Source: Oscillospiraceae bacterium
Lineage (GTDB): Bacteria > Bacillota > Clostridia > Oscillospirales > Oscillospiraceae
NCBI GenBank assembly: GCA_020025275.1
Contig: JAHHSI010000006.1
Location: 1 to 64,000, forward strand
DNA length: 64,000 bases
Reading direction: 5' to 3'
Shown here: piece by piece, positions 1-9,341 of the stretch
Layout: each line of letters begins with the position of its first letter
Position numbering within the stretch: the stretch's first letter is position 1
The notes under the pieces: model-generated
Database searches by the model: none
What the model was told of the DNA's origin: nothing
The model's input: only the letters and a program-made list of their open reading frames with translations
Translations under genes and position numbers: made by a program

Positions 1-243
1 GCGGTATGGGAAGTTTATAAATTCATTCATGTCAATACCGTTGCGCCCTTTGGCACCTTCCGGACAAAAATCAGAAAGTGGAAAAAGAGCGTGGGATAAA
101 AGTTGTGGGATAGATCAACGAAATAAATCAATGCACCTGTCGATGTTGCAAACCGGGGGCGGCATAGGAGAAAACACGATTACAAGCTTTTGGGAAAAGT
201 TCGATGGGACACCATGGGGAATCGAGAACCGGGAGGATGCTGC
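1..243 (+). other. Left edge, possible tail of a truncated gene
   Basis: Frame 1 is open from the first base to a TAA at 97-99. It would give a 32-residue basic tail ending in KWKKSVG, which could be the C-terminus of a gene entering from the left. Frame 2 is open up to the start of the next gene, but its translation does not look like a folded protein. Neither can be confirmed. Bases 100-230 hold no recognised element; the GGGAGG that serves the next gene lies just before 244. Confidence 0.25.
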
Positions 244-981
244 ATGAACAAAATTGAAAAAAGAAAGCAGGACGGGGAGGAAGTCACGATCCGAAAAGCA
301 AAATGGAAGCTGTGCCTTGGGATCCTTCTGGCCTTGGCGGGGTTTGCGGCACTGTTGGCAGGTGCGCTGCTGGATGTACAGGATGCAGGGGAGATCGCTC
401 TGGTGATTGCTGGCTTTTTTGTCTGCGATCTTGCCGGAATAATCCTGCTCATCAAGGCGATGCCCGGACTGGCGCTTTCGGACATCAATAAAATTGACAA
501 AAAGTACGGCGGATGCGAACTGGCCCAGCTGCACGGCATGAAGAAATCTGAAGTAGAGCAAACACTCCGCTCTCACAAATTTCAACTTGATGACAGCGGC
601 TATTATCGAAGAAAGAAGTTCTCGTTTTTGAGGGACTCCGTATCGTACTATGTGAAGATTCTGGATAGTTCCAACTTAAGAGCCACCATTCACAACGAGT
701 GGAAGCGTTTTGATCAATACGTCCAAAACGGAAAGAATAGCTGTCTGATCCTAATGATGTACAGCGATGAGCCATCGGCGCAGAACGCCCAAGTACTGCG
801 CAATGTCGGAACACGTCAGATTGCAGACAATATGGTGCTGGATATGTACTCGTTAACGACGATGGTTGCGGTGGGGGCAGACCCTGTGACCGGTGTTGGC
901 TGCTATCTGGATATCGGTAGAGGGCACCATCTGTACCTATATAAATACGGCTGCAAAATGCTGAAAAAGCTGTTTGGATAG
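244..981 (+). CDS. Hypothetical membrane protein
   Basis: The product is about 245 residues and I do not recognise the family. The ATG at 244 is preceded by GGGAGG at a good distance, so the longer upstream reading is not needed. The N-terminus is charged (MNKIEKRKQ) and is followed by two hydrophobic stretches, about residues 20-40 and 48-70, that look like a membrane hairpin. The rest is a soluble alpha/beta-looking domain of about 170 residues with many Tyr, Lys and Asp residues. The soluble domain is probably cytoplasmic. No catalytic motif stands out. It stands alone: the next confident gene is the cas operon, beyond a terminator. Confidence 0.7.
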   Translation: MNKIEKRKQDGEEVTIRKAKWKLCLGILLALAGFAALLAGALLDVQDAGEIALVIAGFFVCDLAGIILLIKAMPGLALSDINKIDKKYGGCELAQLHGMKKSEVEQTLRSHKFQLDDSGYYRRKKFSFLRDSVSYYVKILDSSNLRATIHNEWKRFDQYVQNGKNSCLILMMYSDEPSAQNAQVLRNVGTRQIADNMVLDMYSLTTMVAVGADPVTGVGCYLDIGRGHHLYLYKYGCKMLKKLFG

Positions 982-1313
982 AGAAGTACAGGAAGTCTTC
1001 CCGGCGATTCATAGGGAGTGGGAGTGCCGGGAGCTGGGAGAGAGGCATTTTCGGCCGCCAAATATCGGGCGCTGCACTGTCTTTTGGGGTGATGCGTTTT
1101 CGGTTGTACACGATTCCAAGGGACAGCCGGGTGCTGTACGATTCAAGGTGCCCCCGATCTGCAAAGAGGGCTGCCTGCTCATGATCTGTGGTAGTATCGA
1201 TATGGGAAAGGGCGGTTGGCGGGCCTTGCTGGCTTCGGTAAGCGGCATGGTGCAGCACGGATGCCGCATCAAAAAATAGCGGCTGACCGGTGGGGTCGGG
1301 AAGAGAAGAAGAT
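982..1313 (+). other. Orphan open frame between membrane gene and terminator
   Basis: No confident gene. A frame opening at a TTG (974), overlapping the previous stop, runs to 1279 and ends in GCRIKK, 34 bases before a strong hairpin. It has no good ribosome site, and its only ATG codons lie near its end. It could be a small gene, a decayed gene or chance. Confidence 0.2.
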
Positions 1314-1360
1314 ACACAGAAGGGAGCAGGAAGTTGTCCTGCTCCCTTCTGTGTGCGTTT
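1314..1360 (+). terminator. Strong hairpin, Rho-independent terminator
   Basis: Perfect 18-bp arms (1314-1331 and 1337-1354, starting ACACAGAAGGG) around a 5-nt loop, followed by a moderately T-rich stretch. It isolates the cas operon from upstream transcription. Confidence 0.75.
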
Positions 1361-1569
1361 CGGCTTCTTTGCTCGTATCCCGCTTTCACAATGCCGGACG
1401 CCCCATTATTTCGGGGAACGCGGGCACGGCACGATTTCTGCCGGATAAAAAGGAAAATGGGGGGCGTGGGGCGGCAGGAGAAATGACAGAAAAATGGAAA
1501 TCGAGAAGGCTTATAATGTATTTTTTGTTGCAAATATTACGTAATTTAAATTAAAAATAAATAAAACTG

Positions 1570-1598
1570 TTGAAATACAAAGTAAAGTGCTGTATCAT
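1570..1598 (+). promoter_or_regulatory. Promoter of the cas operon
   Basis: TTGAAA at 1570-1575, a 17-bp spacer and TATCAT at 1593-1598, in a very AT-rich stretch (1515-1615) unlike the surrounding DNA. Transcription would start near 1605, about 73 nt before cas3. Bases 1361-1569 hold no other recognised element. Confidence 0.7.
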
Positions 1599-1677
1599 AT
1601 AAATGGAAATATAGTCAGGATTTGGGTGGCGCGGAGAGAGAAACGGAGAATACGGCAAGAAGGGGGCAGAGGAACGG

Positions 1678-3816
1678 ATGGCGAAGGAATATCTGGCACA
1701 CATCGCCGAGGACGGACGAGAGCAGACGGTGGCGGAACATTTGGCGGGGACAGCGGCGCTCAGCGCAAAATTTGCCGGGGCCTTTCATGCCCAAGAGCAC
1801 GGGCGTCTGGTAGGGGAGTGCCACGATATCGGCAAATACTCTGCCGCCTTTCAGGCACGTCTCCGGGGAGGTCCCAAGGTGGACCATGCCACGGCCGGTG
1901 CCATTGAGTGTACGAAGATCGGTTGTACGCTGGAGGCCTGTGCAGTGATCGGACACCACGGCGGCCTTCCGGATTATGGAAATCAATACACGGATCAACC
2001 GGGGGATGCCACCTTCTGCGGACGGGTGAAAAAGGGAGTGTCCGGAGGGATCCCGCCCTACGACTATGATGGACAGCTGGCACCGCCCAAGAGTTCGGGG
2101 AACGAAGAGGACCTGCTGGCTGCCTCGTATTGGGTCAGGATGCTCTACTCCTGTCTGGTCGACGCCGATTATCTGGACACCGAGCGCTTTATGGAGGGGG
2201 CGGCGGGTGACGAGTGCACTTATGACACGATGCCGGTCTTGTTGGAGCGGCTGAAGGCGTACATACAGCCGTGGTGGGCACCAAAGACGGACATCAACCG
2301 CCGCCGCTGTGATATTTTAAAGGCGTGTATGAACAGCGGTGCTCGTGACAAAGGCATCTATACGCTGACGGTTCCCACCGGAGGAGGAAAAACCATCGCT
2401 TCGCTGGCATTTGCGTTGGAACATGCGGTGCAGCACGGGATGGACCGCATCATCTATGTGATCCCCTATACGTCGATCATTGAGCAGAATGCAGCTGTGT
2501 TCAAAGAAATACTGGGGGAGAAAAATGTTCTCGAGCATCATTCAAATCTGATTTTCGACCCGGAGCAGGAGGCGTCGGAACTGGTGGCAAGGAAGCTGCG
2601 TGCCACAGAAAACTGGGATGCACCGGTGATTGTCACCACGGCCGTGCAGTTTTTTGAGTCCATGTATGCTAACCGCGCCTCCAAGTGCCGCAAACTCCAT
2701 AACATTGCCAACAGTGTCCTGATTTTTGATGAGGCACAGATGATACCCACGGCCCAACTGAAACCCTGCGTGGCGGCGATCAGTGCGGCGGTGGCACAGT
2801 TCGGCGCCACGGCCGTCCTCTGCACGGCCACGCAGCCCACGCTCAATGACTTGGTGCAGCAGTTTGCGCCCGGTTGGCCCATTTGTGAGATTTGTCCGGA
2901 CACCGAGGCACTCTATCAGCAGTTCAGGCGTGTAACTTTCCGCCGGATCGGAAAGCAGACGACACCGGCACTGGCCGAGGCGCTTTCCGGCCATGAGCAG
3001 GTGCTGTGTATCGTGAACAGCCGAAAGGCGGCACAGGAAATTTTTGATCTTTTGCCGGAGGAAGGGCGCTTTCATCTCTCGACGCTGATGTATCCGGCCC
3101 ATCGGCAGGAGGTGCTGCGGACGGTCAAAGAGCGCCTGCGGGAGAAGCTTCCCTGCAGAGTTGTATCCACGTCGCTGATCGAGGCCGGTGTTGATGTAGA
3201 CTTTCCGGCGGTGTATCGGGAGATGGCGGGACTGGACTCGCTGATGCAGGCGGCCGGACGGTGCAACCGTGAGGGGAAACGTGGGGCGTCTGACAGCGTG
3301 GTTTTAATTTTTGAAGGGGAGAACCCGCCGCCGCCTCTGTTTCGTATGCAGATCGGTGCCTGCCGGGAGGCTCTGGAGGGCGGCGCCGATCCGGGAGATC
3401 CCACAACGGTGGAGCGTTATTTTACCTCCCTGCGCTCACTGGTGGGGGAGAATATCGACCGGGAACGGATTATTTCTGCGCTGTCGCAGGGGGTCGCCGG
3501 GTGTCTGCTTCCCTTTGAGCAGGTGGCCCAGCACTTCCACTTGATCGATGAGACGACGAAAACCGTGTATGTTCCGGTGGAGGCCGGGGCGGCGGTGATC
3601 GAAAAGATCCAAGCGGGGACGGCCAGCCGTGCCGACTATCGTGCGGCGGGCAGGTACAGTGTGGCGATCTACGAGCCGCAGATGCGTGCGCTTCTCGCCG
3701 CAGGAGCCCTGTCGGTATTGGATGATGACAGTGCCGTCTTGGCGGACCGGTCGCTCTACAGTGCGGAGAAGGGCCTGTCGCTGCAGACAGATGCAGGACA
3801 GGCGTGGTTTATTTAG
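1678..3816 (+). CDS. cas3: CRISPR-associated helicase/nuclease Cas3 (type I-C, HD domain fused)
   Basis: This is the effector nuclease-helicase of type I interference: after Cascade binds a target, Cas3 nicks and unwinds the displaced strand. The 712-residue protein has an N-terminal HD nuclease domain (HDIGK with H49-D50, a further His at about 70, GHHGG at about 92-96). A superfamily 2 helicase follows, with Walker A TGGGKT at about 234-239 and a DEAQ box at about 351-354; the QAAGRCNREG motif in the C-terminal half is typical of motif VI. The length fits I-C Cas3. The ATG at 1678 follows GAGGAA. It is first in a tight seven-gene cas operon and shows no lesion in catalytic motifs, so interference is probably active. 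Confidence 0.97.
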   Translation: MAKEYLAHIAEDGREQTVAEHLAGTAALSAKFAGAFHAQEHGRLVGECHDIGKYSAAFQARLRGGPKVDHATAGAIECTKIGCTLEACAVIGHHGGLPDYGNQYTDQPGDATFCGRVKKGVSGGIPPYDYDGQLAPPKSSGNEEDLLAASYWVRMLYSCLVDADYLDTERFMEGAAGDECTYDTMPVLLERLKAYIQPWWAPKTDINRRRCDILKACMNSGARDKGIYTLTVPTGGGKTIASLAFALEHAVQHGMDRIIYVIPYTSIIEQNAAVFKEILGEKNVLEHHSNLIFDPEQEASELVARKLRATENWDAPVIVTTAVQFFESMYANRASKCRKLHNIANSVLIFDEAQMIPTAQLKPCVAAISAAVAQFGATAVLCTATQPTLNDLVQQFAPGWPICEICPDTEALYQQFRRVTFRRIGKQTTPALAEALSGHEQVLCIVNSRKAAQEIFDLLPEEGRFHLSTLMYPAHRQEVLRTVKERLREKLPCRVVSTSLIEAGVDVDFPAVYREMAGLDSLMQAAGRCNREGKRGASDSVVLIFEGENPPPPLFRMQIGACREALEGGADPGDPTTVERYFTSLRSLVGENIDRERIISALSQGVAGCLLPFEQVAQHFHLIDETTKTVYVPVEAGAAVIEKIQAGTASRADYRAAGRYSVAIYEPQMRALLAAGALSVLDDDSAVLADRSLYSAEKGLSLQTDAGQAWFI

Positions 3817-3869
3817 CTTGCCCCGGGCCAAGAGGGGGCAGAGGAACGTTTGAAAGGAGAGAGGTTTAC

Positions 3870-4532
3870 GTGTCCATATCCATTGAAGTCTGGGGGGAGT
3901 ATGCCTGCTTCAGCCGTGTGGAAATGAAAGTGGAGCGGGTCAGCTATGACGTCATGACGCCCTCGGCGGCGAGGGGGCTGATCGAGTCTATCTATTGGCA
4001 TCCGGGGATGCGGTGGATCATCGACCGGATCCACGTCTGTGCGCCCATTCGCTTTACCAATATCCGGCGCAATGAGGTGAAAGATACCGTCAATGCCAGA
4101 AAAGTTAAAAAAACCATTGAAAAGTCGGGAGAGCCCCTGTATTTGGCCACATCGGACAGCATTCAGCAAAGAGCCTCCCTGGTTCTCACCCAGGTGCACT
4201 ATGTAATTGATGCCCACTTTGAGATGACCGATAAAGCGTCTCCCGGAGACAACCCTGGGAAGTTTCAGGACATCATTCACCGACGGTTGGCCAAGGGGCA
4301 GTGCTATCAGCAGCCCTGTCTGGGTGTGCGGGAGTTTCCGGCGCATTTTAGAGAGTGTCAGCAGAAGCCGCCCTGCCCGGAGGAGCTGCGGGGGACGAAG
4401 GAGTTGGGATGGATGCTGTTGGATCTGGACTATACGGATCCTGCGGACATCAGACCCATCTTCTTCCGTGGTGTTTTGCATGACGGTGTTTTGGAGGTTC
4501 CGGACCCCGCCGCACAGGAGGTGGTCCGATGA
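3870..4532 (+). CDS. cas5c: CRISPR-associated protein Cas5c (Cas5d)
   Basis: In type I-C, which lacks Cas6, Cas5c is the endoribonuclease that cuts pre-crRNA at the repeat hairpin and then stays on the 5' handle within Cascade. I chose the GTG at 3870, just after AAGGAGAGAGG; it gives MSISIEVWGEYACFSRVEMKVERVSYDVMTP, the usual RAMP-fold opening, and 220 residues, the family size. An ATG at 3804 is in frame but lies inside the end of cas3 and would add an unrelated 22 residues. Its end overlaps cas8c by ATGA. The family uses conserved Tyr, Lys and His residues for catalysis; I could not assign them with certainty here. Confidence 0.94.
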   Translation: MSISIEVWGEYACFSRVEMKVERVSYDVMTPSAARGLIESIYWHPGMRWIIDRIHVCAPIRFTNIRRNEVKDTVNARKVKKTIEKSGEPLYLATSDSIQQRASLVLTQVHYVIDAHFEMTDKASPGDNPGKFQDIIHRRLAKGQCYQQPCLGVREFPAHFRECQQKPPCPEELRGTKELGWMLLDLDYTDPADIRPIFFRGVLHDGVLEVPDPAAQEVVR

Positions 4533-6286
4533 TTTTGCAGTCTCTTGTGCAGCTGTATGAGGATCTGGTGAAGCGTGGGAACATCGCACCCCCCGGCTGG
4601 GGTCCTGCCAAAATCAGCTATGCGCTGTGTCTGGGGGAGGATGGCGCTCTGCGTCAGGTGATTCCGCAAGTCTGTGAGGTCAAGAGCGGGAAAAAGACGG
4701 TCCTGCGTCCGATTAGCCAGAGTCTTCCGGCCGCCGTCAAGCGGACCAGCGGTGTCTTGCCCAATTTCCTGTGGGACAATGCCGGATACCTGTTGGGGAT
4801 CCGGAAATATGATGAAAAGAAAGACGGTCCCAGAGAGGAGGCAGCGGGGGAGATCGTTTTCTGCCCGGAGCTGTTTCAAGCGTGTGCCCGACTGCACCAC
4901 GACCTTTTGGATGAGGTCCACACCCCGACGGCCACGGCGATCCTGCGGTTCTTTGACACGTGGGATCCTCAGGAGGAACGGCAGCTGGGCTGTCTGTCCG
5001 AAGAACTGGAGGGGATTTTGAACGGCGGCAATCTGGTCTTTCGTGTGGAGGGCCATTTTGCACAGGAAGATCCACAGATCCGGGCGGCATGGCAGCGGCA
5101 TTATGACCAGGCAGAGGGGGTCAGGATGCAGTGCCTCGTCTCCGGAAAAGAAGATGACATCGTGTCGGTGCATCCGGCCATCAAAGGCGTGACCGGGGCG
5201 CAGTCCAGTGGGGCGGCCTTGGTTTCCTTCAATGCGCCGGCCTTTTGCTCCTATGGCAAAGAGCAGAACCTGAATGCTCCGGTGGGGAAATATGCGGCCT
5301 TTGCCTATACGTCGGCGCTCAACTATTTGCTGGCCGATCGGGAGAATGTACAGCGTGTGGGGGATACGACCATCGTGTGCTGGGCCGCCGGGGCTGAAAA
5401 GCAGTATACGCTCTTCTCTGGGGCGGCTTTGCTGGGTAATGCGCCGCCTCAAGGGATCAGCGAGACGGAAGTGAGAAGTGTTGTCAAGCGATTGGCAGAG
5501 GGACGTCCCTGTCAGGAGTGGGATCTGGACCCACAGCAGCCCTTCTATGTTTTGGGACTGGCGCCCAATGCGGCGCGTCTGTCGGTCCGGTTTTTCCTGC
5601 GGGACTCATTCGGCGGGTTTATGCGCCATATCAATGACCATCATCAGCGGATGGAGATCGTCGGGAATACCTATTCCATGGTTCCCCTTTGGGCGATGCT
5701 GCGGGAAACCGTGAACCCCCATGCCACGGATAAAACGCCCAGTCCTGTGATGGCCGGCGCAGTAACACGGGCGATCTTTGGCGGGCTGCCGTATCCGGCC
5801 TCACTTTTGGAGGCGGTGACCTGCCGGATCCGGGCGGAGAGAACGATTACCCCCGGCCGGGCGGCGATCATCAAAGCGTACTATCTGAAAAATCCGACAC
5901 CACAGTGTCCGAAGGAGGTCTTAACTGTGAGCCTGAATGAAAATAGCACCAACATCCCGTATACGCTGGGGCGGCTGTTCTCTCTGTACGAAGCCGTGCA
6001 GGAAAAAGCCAATCCCGGCATCAATGCAACGATCAAGGATAAGTATTTCAATTCCGCCTCAGCCACCCCGGCCACGATTTTTCCGATTCTGGACAATCTG
6101 TGCCAGAAGCACCTGCGCAAATTGGATCCGGGGATCCGGATTTATTATGACCGGGAGATCTGCAATCTGAAAGATCGTCTGGAGGAGAGCTACCCGCTGC
6201 GGCTGACGCTGCCGGAGCAGGGGTCCTTTAATCTGGGATATTATCATCAGTACAAAGCTCGTTTTACGAAAAAGGAGGAGAAATAA
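4529..6286 (+). CDS. cas8c: Cascade large subunit Cas8c (Csd1)
   Basis: The large subunit of the I-C surveillance complex recognises the protospacer-adjacent motif and recruits Cas3. The 585-residue length is typical of Csd1. The N-terminus (MILQSLVQLYEDLVKRG) and the segment around FNAPAFCSYGKEQNLNAPV are characteristic of the family. The ATG overlaps the cas5c stop as ATGA, suggesting translational coupling. The C-terminal part also encodes, in many I-C systems, an internally initiated small subunit (Cas11c). An internal start there is possible but is not demonstrated by the sequence alone. Confidence 0.95.
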   Translation: MILQSLVQLYEDLVKRGNIAPPGWGPAKISYALCLGEDGALRQVIPQVCEVKSGKKTVLRPISQSLPAAVKRTSGVLPNFLWDNAGYLLGIRKYDEKKDGPREEAAGEIVFCPELFQACARLHHDLLDEVHTPTATAILRFFDTWDPQEERQLGCLSEELEGILNGGNLVFRVEGHFAQEDPQIRAAWQRHYDQAEGVRMQCLVSGKEDDIVSVHPAIKGVTGAQSSGAALVSFNAPAFCSYGKEQNLNAPVGKYAAFAYTSALNYLLADRENVQRVGDTTIVCWAAGAEKQYTLFSGAALLGNAPPQGISETEVRSVVKRLAEGRPCQEWDLDPQQPFYVLGLAPNAARLSVRFFLRDSFGGFMRHINDHHQRMEIVGNTYSMVPLWAMLRETVNPHATDKTPSPVMAGAVTRAIFGGLPYPASLLEAVTCRIRAERTITPGRAAIIKAYYLKNPTPQCPKEVLTVSLNENSTNIPYTLGRLFSLYEAVQEKANPGINATIKDKYFNSASATPATIFPILDNLCQKHLRKLDPGIRIYYDREICNLKDRLEESYPLRLTLPEQGSFNLGYYHQYKARFTKKEEK

Positions 6287-6288
6287 CG

Positions 6289-7176
6289 ATGGAAGCTATT
6301 AAAAACCGCTATGAATTTGTGGTCCTGTTTGACGTAGAGAACGGCAATCCCAACGGGGACCCGGATGCCGGCAATATGCCTCGTATGGATCCGGAAACCG
6401 GCTATGGTCTGGTGACGGACGTCTGCCTGAAGCGGAAGATCCGCAACTATGTGGAGACGGTCAAGGAGGATGCCCCCGGCTATCGCATCTATGTCAAAGA
6501 GGGGGTTCCGCTGAACCGCAGCGACAAGGAGGCCTGTGAATATGTGGGGGTCAAGCCTGCGGACCTGAAGGAGGCAAAAAAGAAGGAGGCGGGACTGGAT
6601 GAAAAGATCCGGGAGTTCATGTGCTCGAACTTCTATGATATCCGCACCTTTGGCGCCGTTATGACCACCTTCACCAAGGGCGCCCTGAACTGCGGTCAGG
6701 TCCGTGGACCGGTGCAGATCGGCTTTGCCAGAAGCGTTGATCCCATTCTCCCGCAGGAGGTCACCATCACCCGTGTCGCCATCACGAAAGAAGATGATGC
6801 CGAGGGGAAAAAGACCGAAATGGGCCGAAAGTACATCGTCCCCTATGGATTGTACCGTGCAGAGGGCTATATTTCGGCCAATCTGGCAAGAAAGACCACC
6901 GGCTTTTCAGAGGAGGATCTGGACTTGCTGTGGCAGGCCATCTGTAATATGTTTGAAAACGACCATTCGGCCAGCCGCGGGAAAATGGCCGTGCGTGAGC
7001 TGATCATCTTCCGCCACGACAGCGAGCTGGGCAATGCGCCGGCGCACAAGCTGTTTGACTTGGTGGAGGTCACGCATAAGGAAGGGGTCACTGCCCCCAG
7101 AGGCTATGGTGATTACACGGTCAATGTGCATCTGGACGCCCTGCCTGAGGGCGTTACCTGCATGCGTATGGGGTGA
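6289..7176 (+). CDS. cas7c: Cascade backbone subunit Cas7c (Csd2)
   Basis: The protein polymerises along the crRNA to form the Cascade backbone. It is 295 residues long, with the Csd2 opening NRYEFVVLFDVENGNPNGDPDAGNMPR and a GAVMTTFTKGALNCGQVRGPVQI segment. AAAGGAGG lies just upstream, only two bases separate it from the cas8c stop, and the strong ribosome site fits the need for several Cas7 copies per complex. Its stop overlaps the cas4 start (TGATG). Confidence 0.96.
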   Translation: MEAIKNRYEFVVLFDVENGNPNGDPDAGNMPRMDPETGYGLVTDVCLKRKIRNYVETVKEDAPGYRIYVKEGVPLNRSDKEACEYVGVKPADLKEAKKKEAGLDEKIREFMCSNFYDIRTFGAVMTTFTKGALNCGQVRGPVQIGFARSVDPILPQEVTITRVAITKEDDAEGKKTEMGRKYIVPYGLYRAEGYISANLARKTTGFSEEDLDLLWQAICNMFENDHSASRGKMAVRELIIFRHDSELGNAPAHKLFDLVEVTHKEGVTAPRGYGDYTVNVHLDALPEGVTCMRMG

Positions 7177-7832
7177 TGTATCCCGAGGAGGAGCTGCTGG
7201 CGTTATCGGGGCTGCAGCATTTTGCCTTTTGCCGCCGACAGTGGGCGTTGATCCATGTCGAAAACCAATGGCAGGACAATGTGCGTACGATTGACGGGGA
7301 CCTCTTTCACCGCCGTGCCCATGACGCCGCCCTGCGGGAGCGGCGGGGAGATATGCTGTGTGTGCGGGGGCTCTGTGTGGTGTCGCACGTGCTGGGGATC
7401 TCCGGCCAATGCGATGTGGTGGAGTTTTATCAGGATCCCAACGGGATCTCTCTGCGGGGCGAGGAGGGACTGTGGCGCCCGTATCCTGTAGAGTACAAGC
7501 GTGGGGCGCCGAAGGAGAAAGAGGCAGATGTGCTGCAGCTCTGCGCTCAGGCCATGTGTCTGGAGGAAATGCTGTGCTGCCGGATCGAAGAGGGTGCGCT
7601 TTTCTATGGTGAGACGAGGCGGCGGCAGGTGGTTGCTTTGGATGAGACACGCAGACAGTCCGTGCGGGATATGCTGACAGAAATGCATGAGCTCTACCGG
7701 CGGGGCCATACACCGAAGGCAAAGGTCACAAAAGCCTGCGGCGCCTGCTCACTGCGTGAGCTCTGTCTGCCCGCCCTGCTCAAAAAGGACCACTCGGCCC
7801 AGTATTTGAAGGAGGCGCTGGAGGAGCCATGA
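7176..7832 (+). CDS. cas4: CRISPR-associated exonuclease Cas4
   Basis: Cas4 is a RecB-family, iron-sulfur nuclease that trims prespacers and selects those with the right PAM for Cas1-Cas2. It is 218 residues from the ATG at 7176, which overlaps the cas7c stop; a GTG one codon earlier is possible. Four cysteines for the Fe-S cluster are visible: C19 in HFAFCRRQW and C188, C191, C197 in CGACSLRELC. The nuclease core includes the GDLFHRRAHD and RPYPVEYKRG segments, the latter matching the RecB motif III lysine. The stop overlaps the cas1 start as ATGA. Confidence 0.95.
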   Translation: MYPEEELLALSGLQHFAFCRRQWALIHVENQWQDNVRTIDGDLFHRRAHDAALRERRGDMLCVRGLCVVSHVLGISGQCDVVEFYQDPNGISLRGEEGLWRPYPVEYKRGAPKEKEADVLQLCAQAMCLEEMLCCRIEEGALFYGETRRRQVVALDETRRQSVRDMLTEMHELYRRGHTPKAKVTKACGACSLRELCLPALLKKDHSAQYLKEALEEP

Positions 7833-8860
7833 GACATTTGCTCAACACCTTGTTTGTCACCTCTGAAGATATTTACCTATCATTGGATGGGGAAAACGTT
7901 CTGGCGAATCGAAAGAACGAGGTTGTGGCCAGATATCCATTGCATATCCTGTCCGGGATCATTACGTTTTCCTACGCCGGAGCGTCACCGGCGCTGATGG
8001 GTGCGTGTGCCCGGCATGGGATCGCCCTTTCATTCTGCACGCCACGAGGGCGGTTCCTTGCCCGGGTGAGCGGTGAGAACAACGGAAATGTCCTGCTTCG
8101 CCGCCGGCAGTACCGGATCGCCGATGACCCGCAGCAGAGCTGCCGGATTGCCCGCTCCATGATTTTTGGGAAGATCTATAATGCGCACTGGAGTATCCGG
8201 CGCACGCTGCGGGATCATGGCCTGCGTGTCAATGAAGAAGAACTCTCGTCGGCCGCACAGCAGTTGAAGGATCTGCTTCCTGCGGTGATGGAGCAAACGG
8301 AACTGGATGCATTGCGTGGATGGGAGGGGGTTGCGGCCGCCGCTTATTTCGGCGTTTTTCCCCAGATGATCTTAGGGGACCGTCGAGTGTTTTCGTTTGC
8401 CGGACGTAATCGACGGCCGCCGCTGGATCCGGTCAATGCGCTGCTTTCGTTTGCCTATTCCTTGCTGTCCTATGACTGCGCTGCGGCGTTGGAGAGCGTG
8501 GGAATGGATGCCTATGTGGGTTTTTTGCACCGAGACCGCCCAGGGCGAAGTTCCCTTGCACTGGATCTCATGGAGGAGCTGCGCCCCTGCGTGGCGGATC
8601 GCTTTGTGCTGACGCTCATCAATAATCGGATCTGTAAGGCCGGTGATTTTCTGGTGCAGGAGAGCGGAGCGGTATTGCTGACAGAGGACGCCCGCCGGGA
8701 GGTCCTTTCCCGATGGCAGGAGCGCAAAAAGGAGACCATCACGCATCCTTATCTGGGAGAAAAAATACCGTGGGGACTTGTGCCTTATCTGCAGGCGCTT
8801 TTATTGTCACGGTATATTCGGGGCGATATGGAAGAGTATCCGCCTTTTTTATGGAAGTGA
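7829..8860 (+). CDS. cas1: CRISPR integrase Cas1 (type I-C)
   Basis: Cas1 is the metal-dependent integrase that, with Cas2, inserts new spacers at the leader end of the array. The protein is 343 residues, the normal I-C size. The metal ligands are recognisable: E166 in RGWEGVAAA, H234 in GFLHRDRPGR and an acidic residue in LALDLMEELRP (about 246-249). It starts at the ATG that overlaps the cas4 stop and is followed six bases later by cas2. Confidence 0.96.
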   Translation: MRHLLNTLFVTSEDIYLSLDGENVLANRKNEVVARYPLHILSGIITFSYAGASPALMGACARHGIALSFCTPRGRFLARVSGENNGNVLLRRRQYRIADDPQQSCRIARSMIFGKIYNAHWSIRRTLRDHGLRVNEEELSSAAQQLKDLLPAVMEQTELDALRGWEGVAAAAYFGVFPQMILGDRRVFSFAGRNRRPPLDPVNALLSFAYSLLSYDCAAALESVGMDAYVGFLHRDRPGRSSLALDLMEELRPCVADRFVLTLINNRICKAGDFLVQESGAVLLTEDARREVLSRWQERKKETITHPYLGEKIPWGLVPYLQALLLSRYIRGDMEEYPPFLWK

Positions 8861-8866
8861 AGTTCT

Positions 8867-9157
8867 ATGCTTGTACTGATCACCTATGATGTCAATACGG
8901 AGGACGCCGCCGGCAGAAAACGGCTGCGGCAGATTGCAAAGCAGTGTATCAATTATGGGCAGCGAGTGCAGTGTTCGGTGTTTGAATGTATGCTCGATCC
9001 GGGGCAATATCGGACACTGGAGGCAAAGCTCTTGTCCATTATGGATCAGGAGAAGGACAGTTTGCGCTTTTACGAACTGGGGGCCAATTACAAAAAGAAA
9101 ATCCGGCATTATGGGGCCAAGACCACCTATCTGCCGGAAGAGCCCTTGCTGCTGTAG
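8867..9157 (+). CDS. cas2: CRISPR adaptation protein Cas2
   Basis: Cas2 is the small dimeric scaffold of the Cas1-Cas2 integrase. It is 96 residues, opening with MLVLITYDVNTED: a ferredoxin-like beta strand with the conserved Asp at residue 8, followed by the GRKRLRQIAKQCINYGQRVQCSVFEC segment typical of the family. It is the last gene of the operon; the array leader begins directly after its stop. Confidence 0.95.
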   Translation: MLVLITYDVNTEDAAGRKRLRQIAKQCINYGQRVQCSVFECMLDPGQYRTLEAKLLSIMDQEKDSLRFYELGANYKKKIRHYGAKTTYLPEEPLLL

Positions 9158-9341
9158 AAAGTGCGAAGAGAAAGCACACAGAATATTCCGGGGGGGTTCG
9201 CACCCGGAAAAAGATCGTGCAGCGCCTCATACGGAGAAAAAGACGGCTGAGGCGAGGTGGAAAACGGTTGTCGATGTGCTGTGAAAGCGAAAATAGAACA
9301 TAAAGAACAAAGATCCCTGCATATTTTTGGGGATTTTTGCT
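9158..9341 (+). promoter_or_regulatory. CRISPR leader
   Basis: This 184-nt non-coding stretch lies between the cas2 stop and the first repeat. It becomes AT-rich toward the array. It should hold the array promoter and the sequence read by Cas1-Cas2, because the decayed repeat is at the opposite end and the repeat's ATTGAAAT side faces away from the leader, as in other I-C arrays. I could not assign a clear -35/-10 pair. Confidence 0.7.

Noticed and set aside
485..1258. 257-codon minus-strand frame
   Set aside because: It opposes a better-supported plus-strand gene, has no ribosome site and a low-complexity Ser/Pro/Arg-rich translation.
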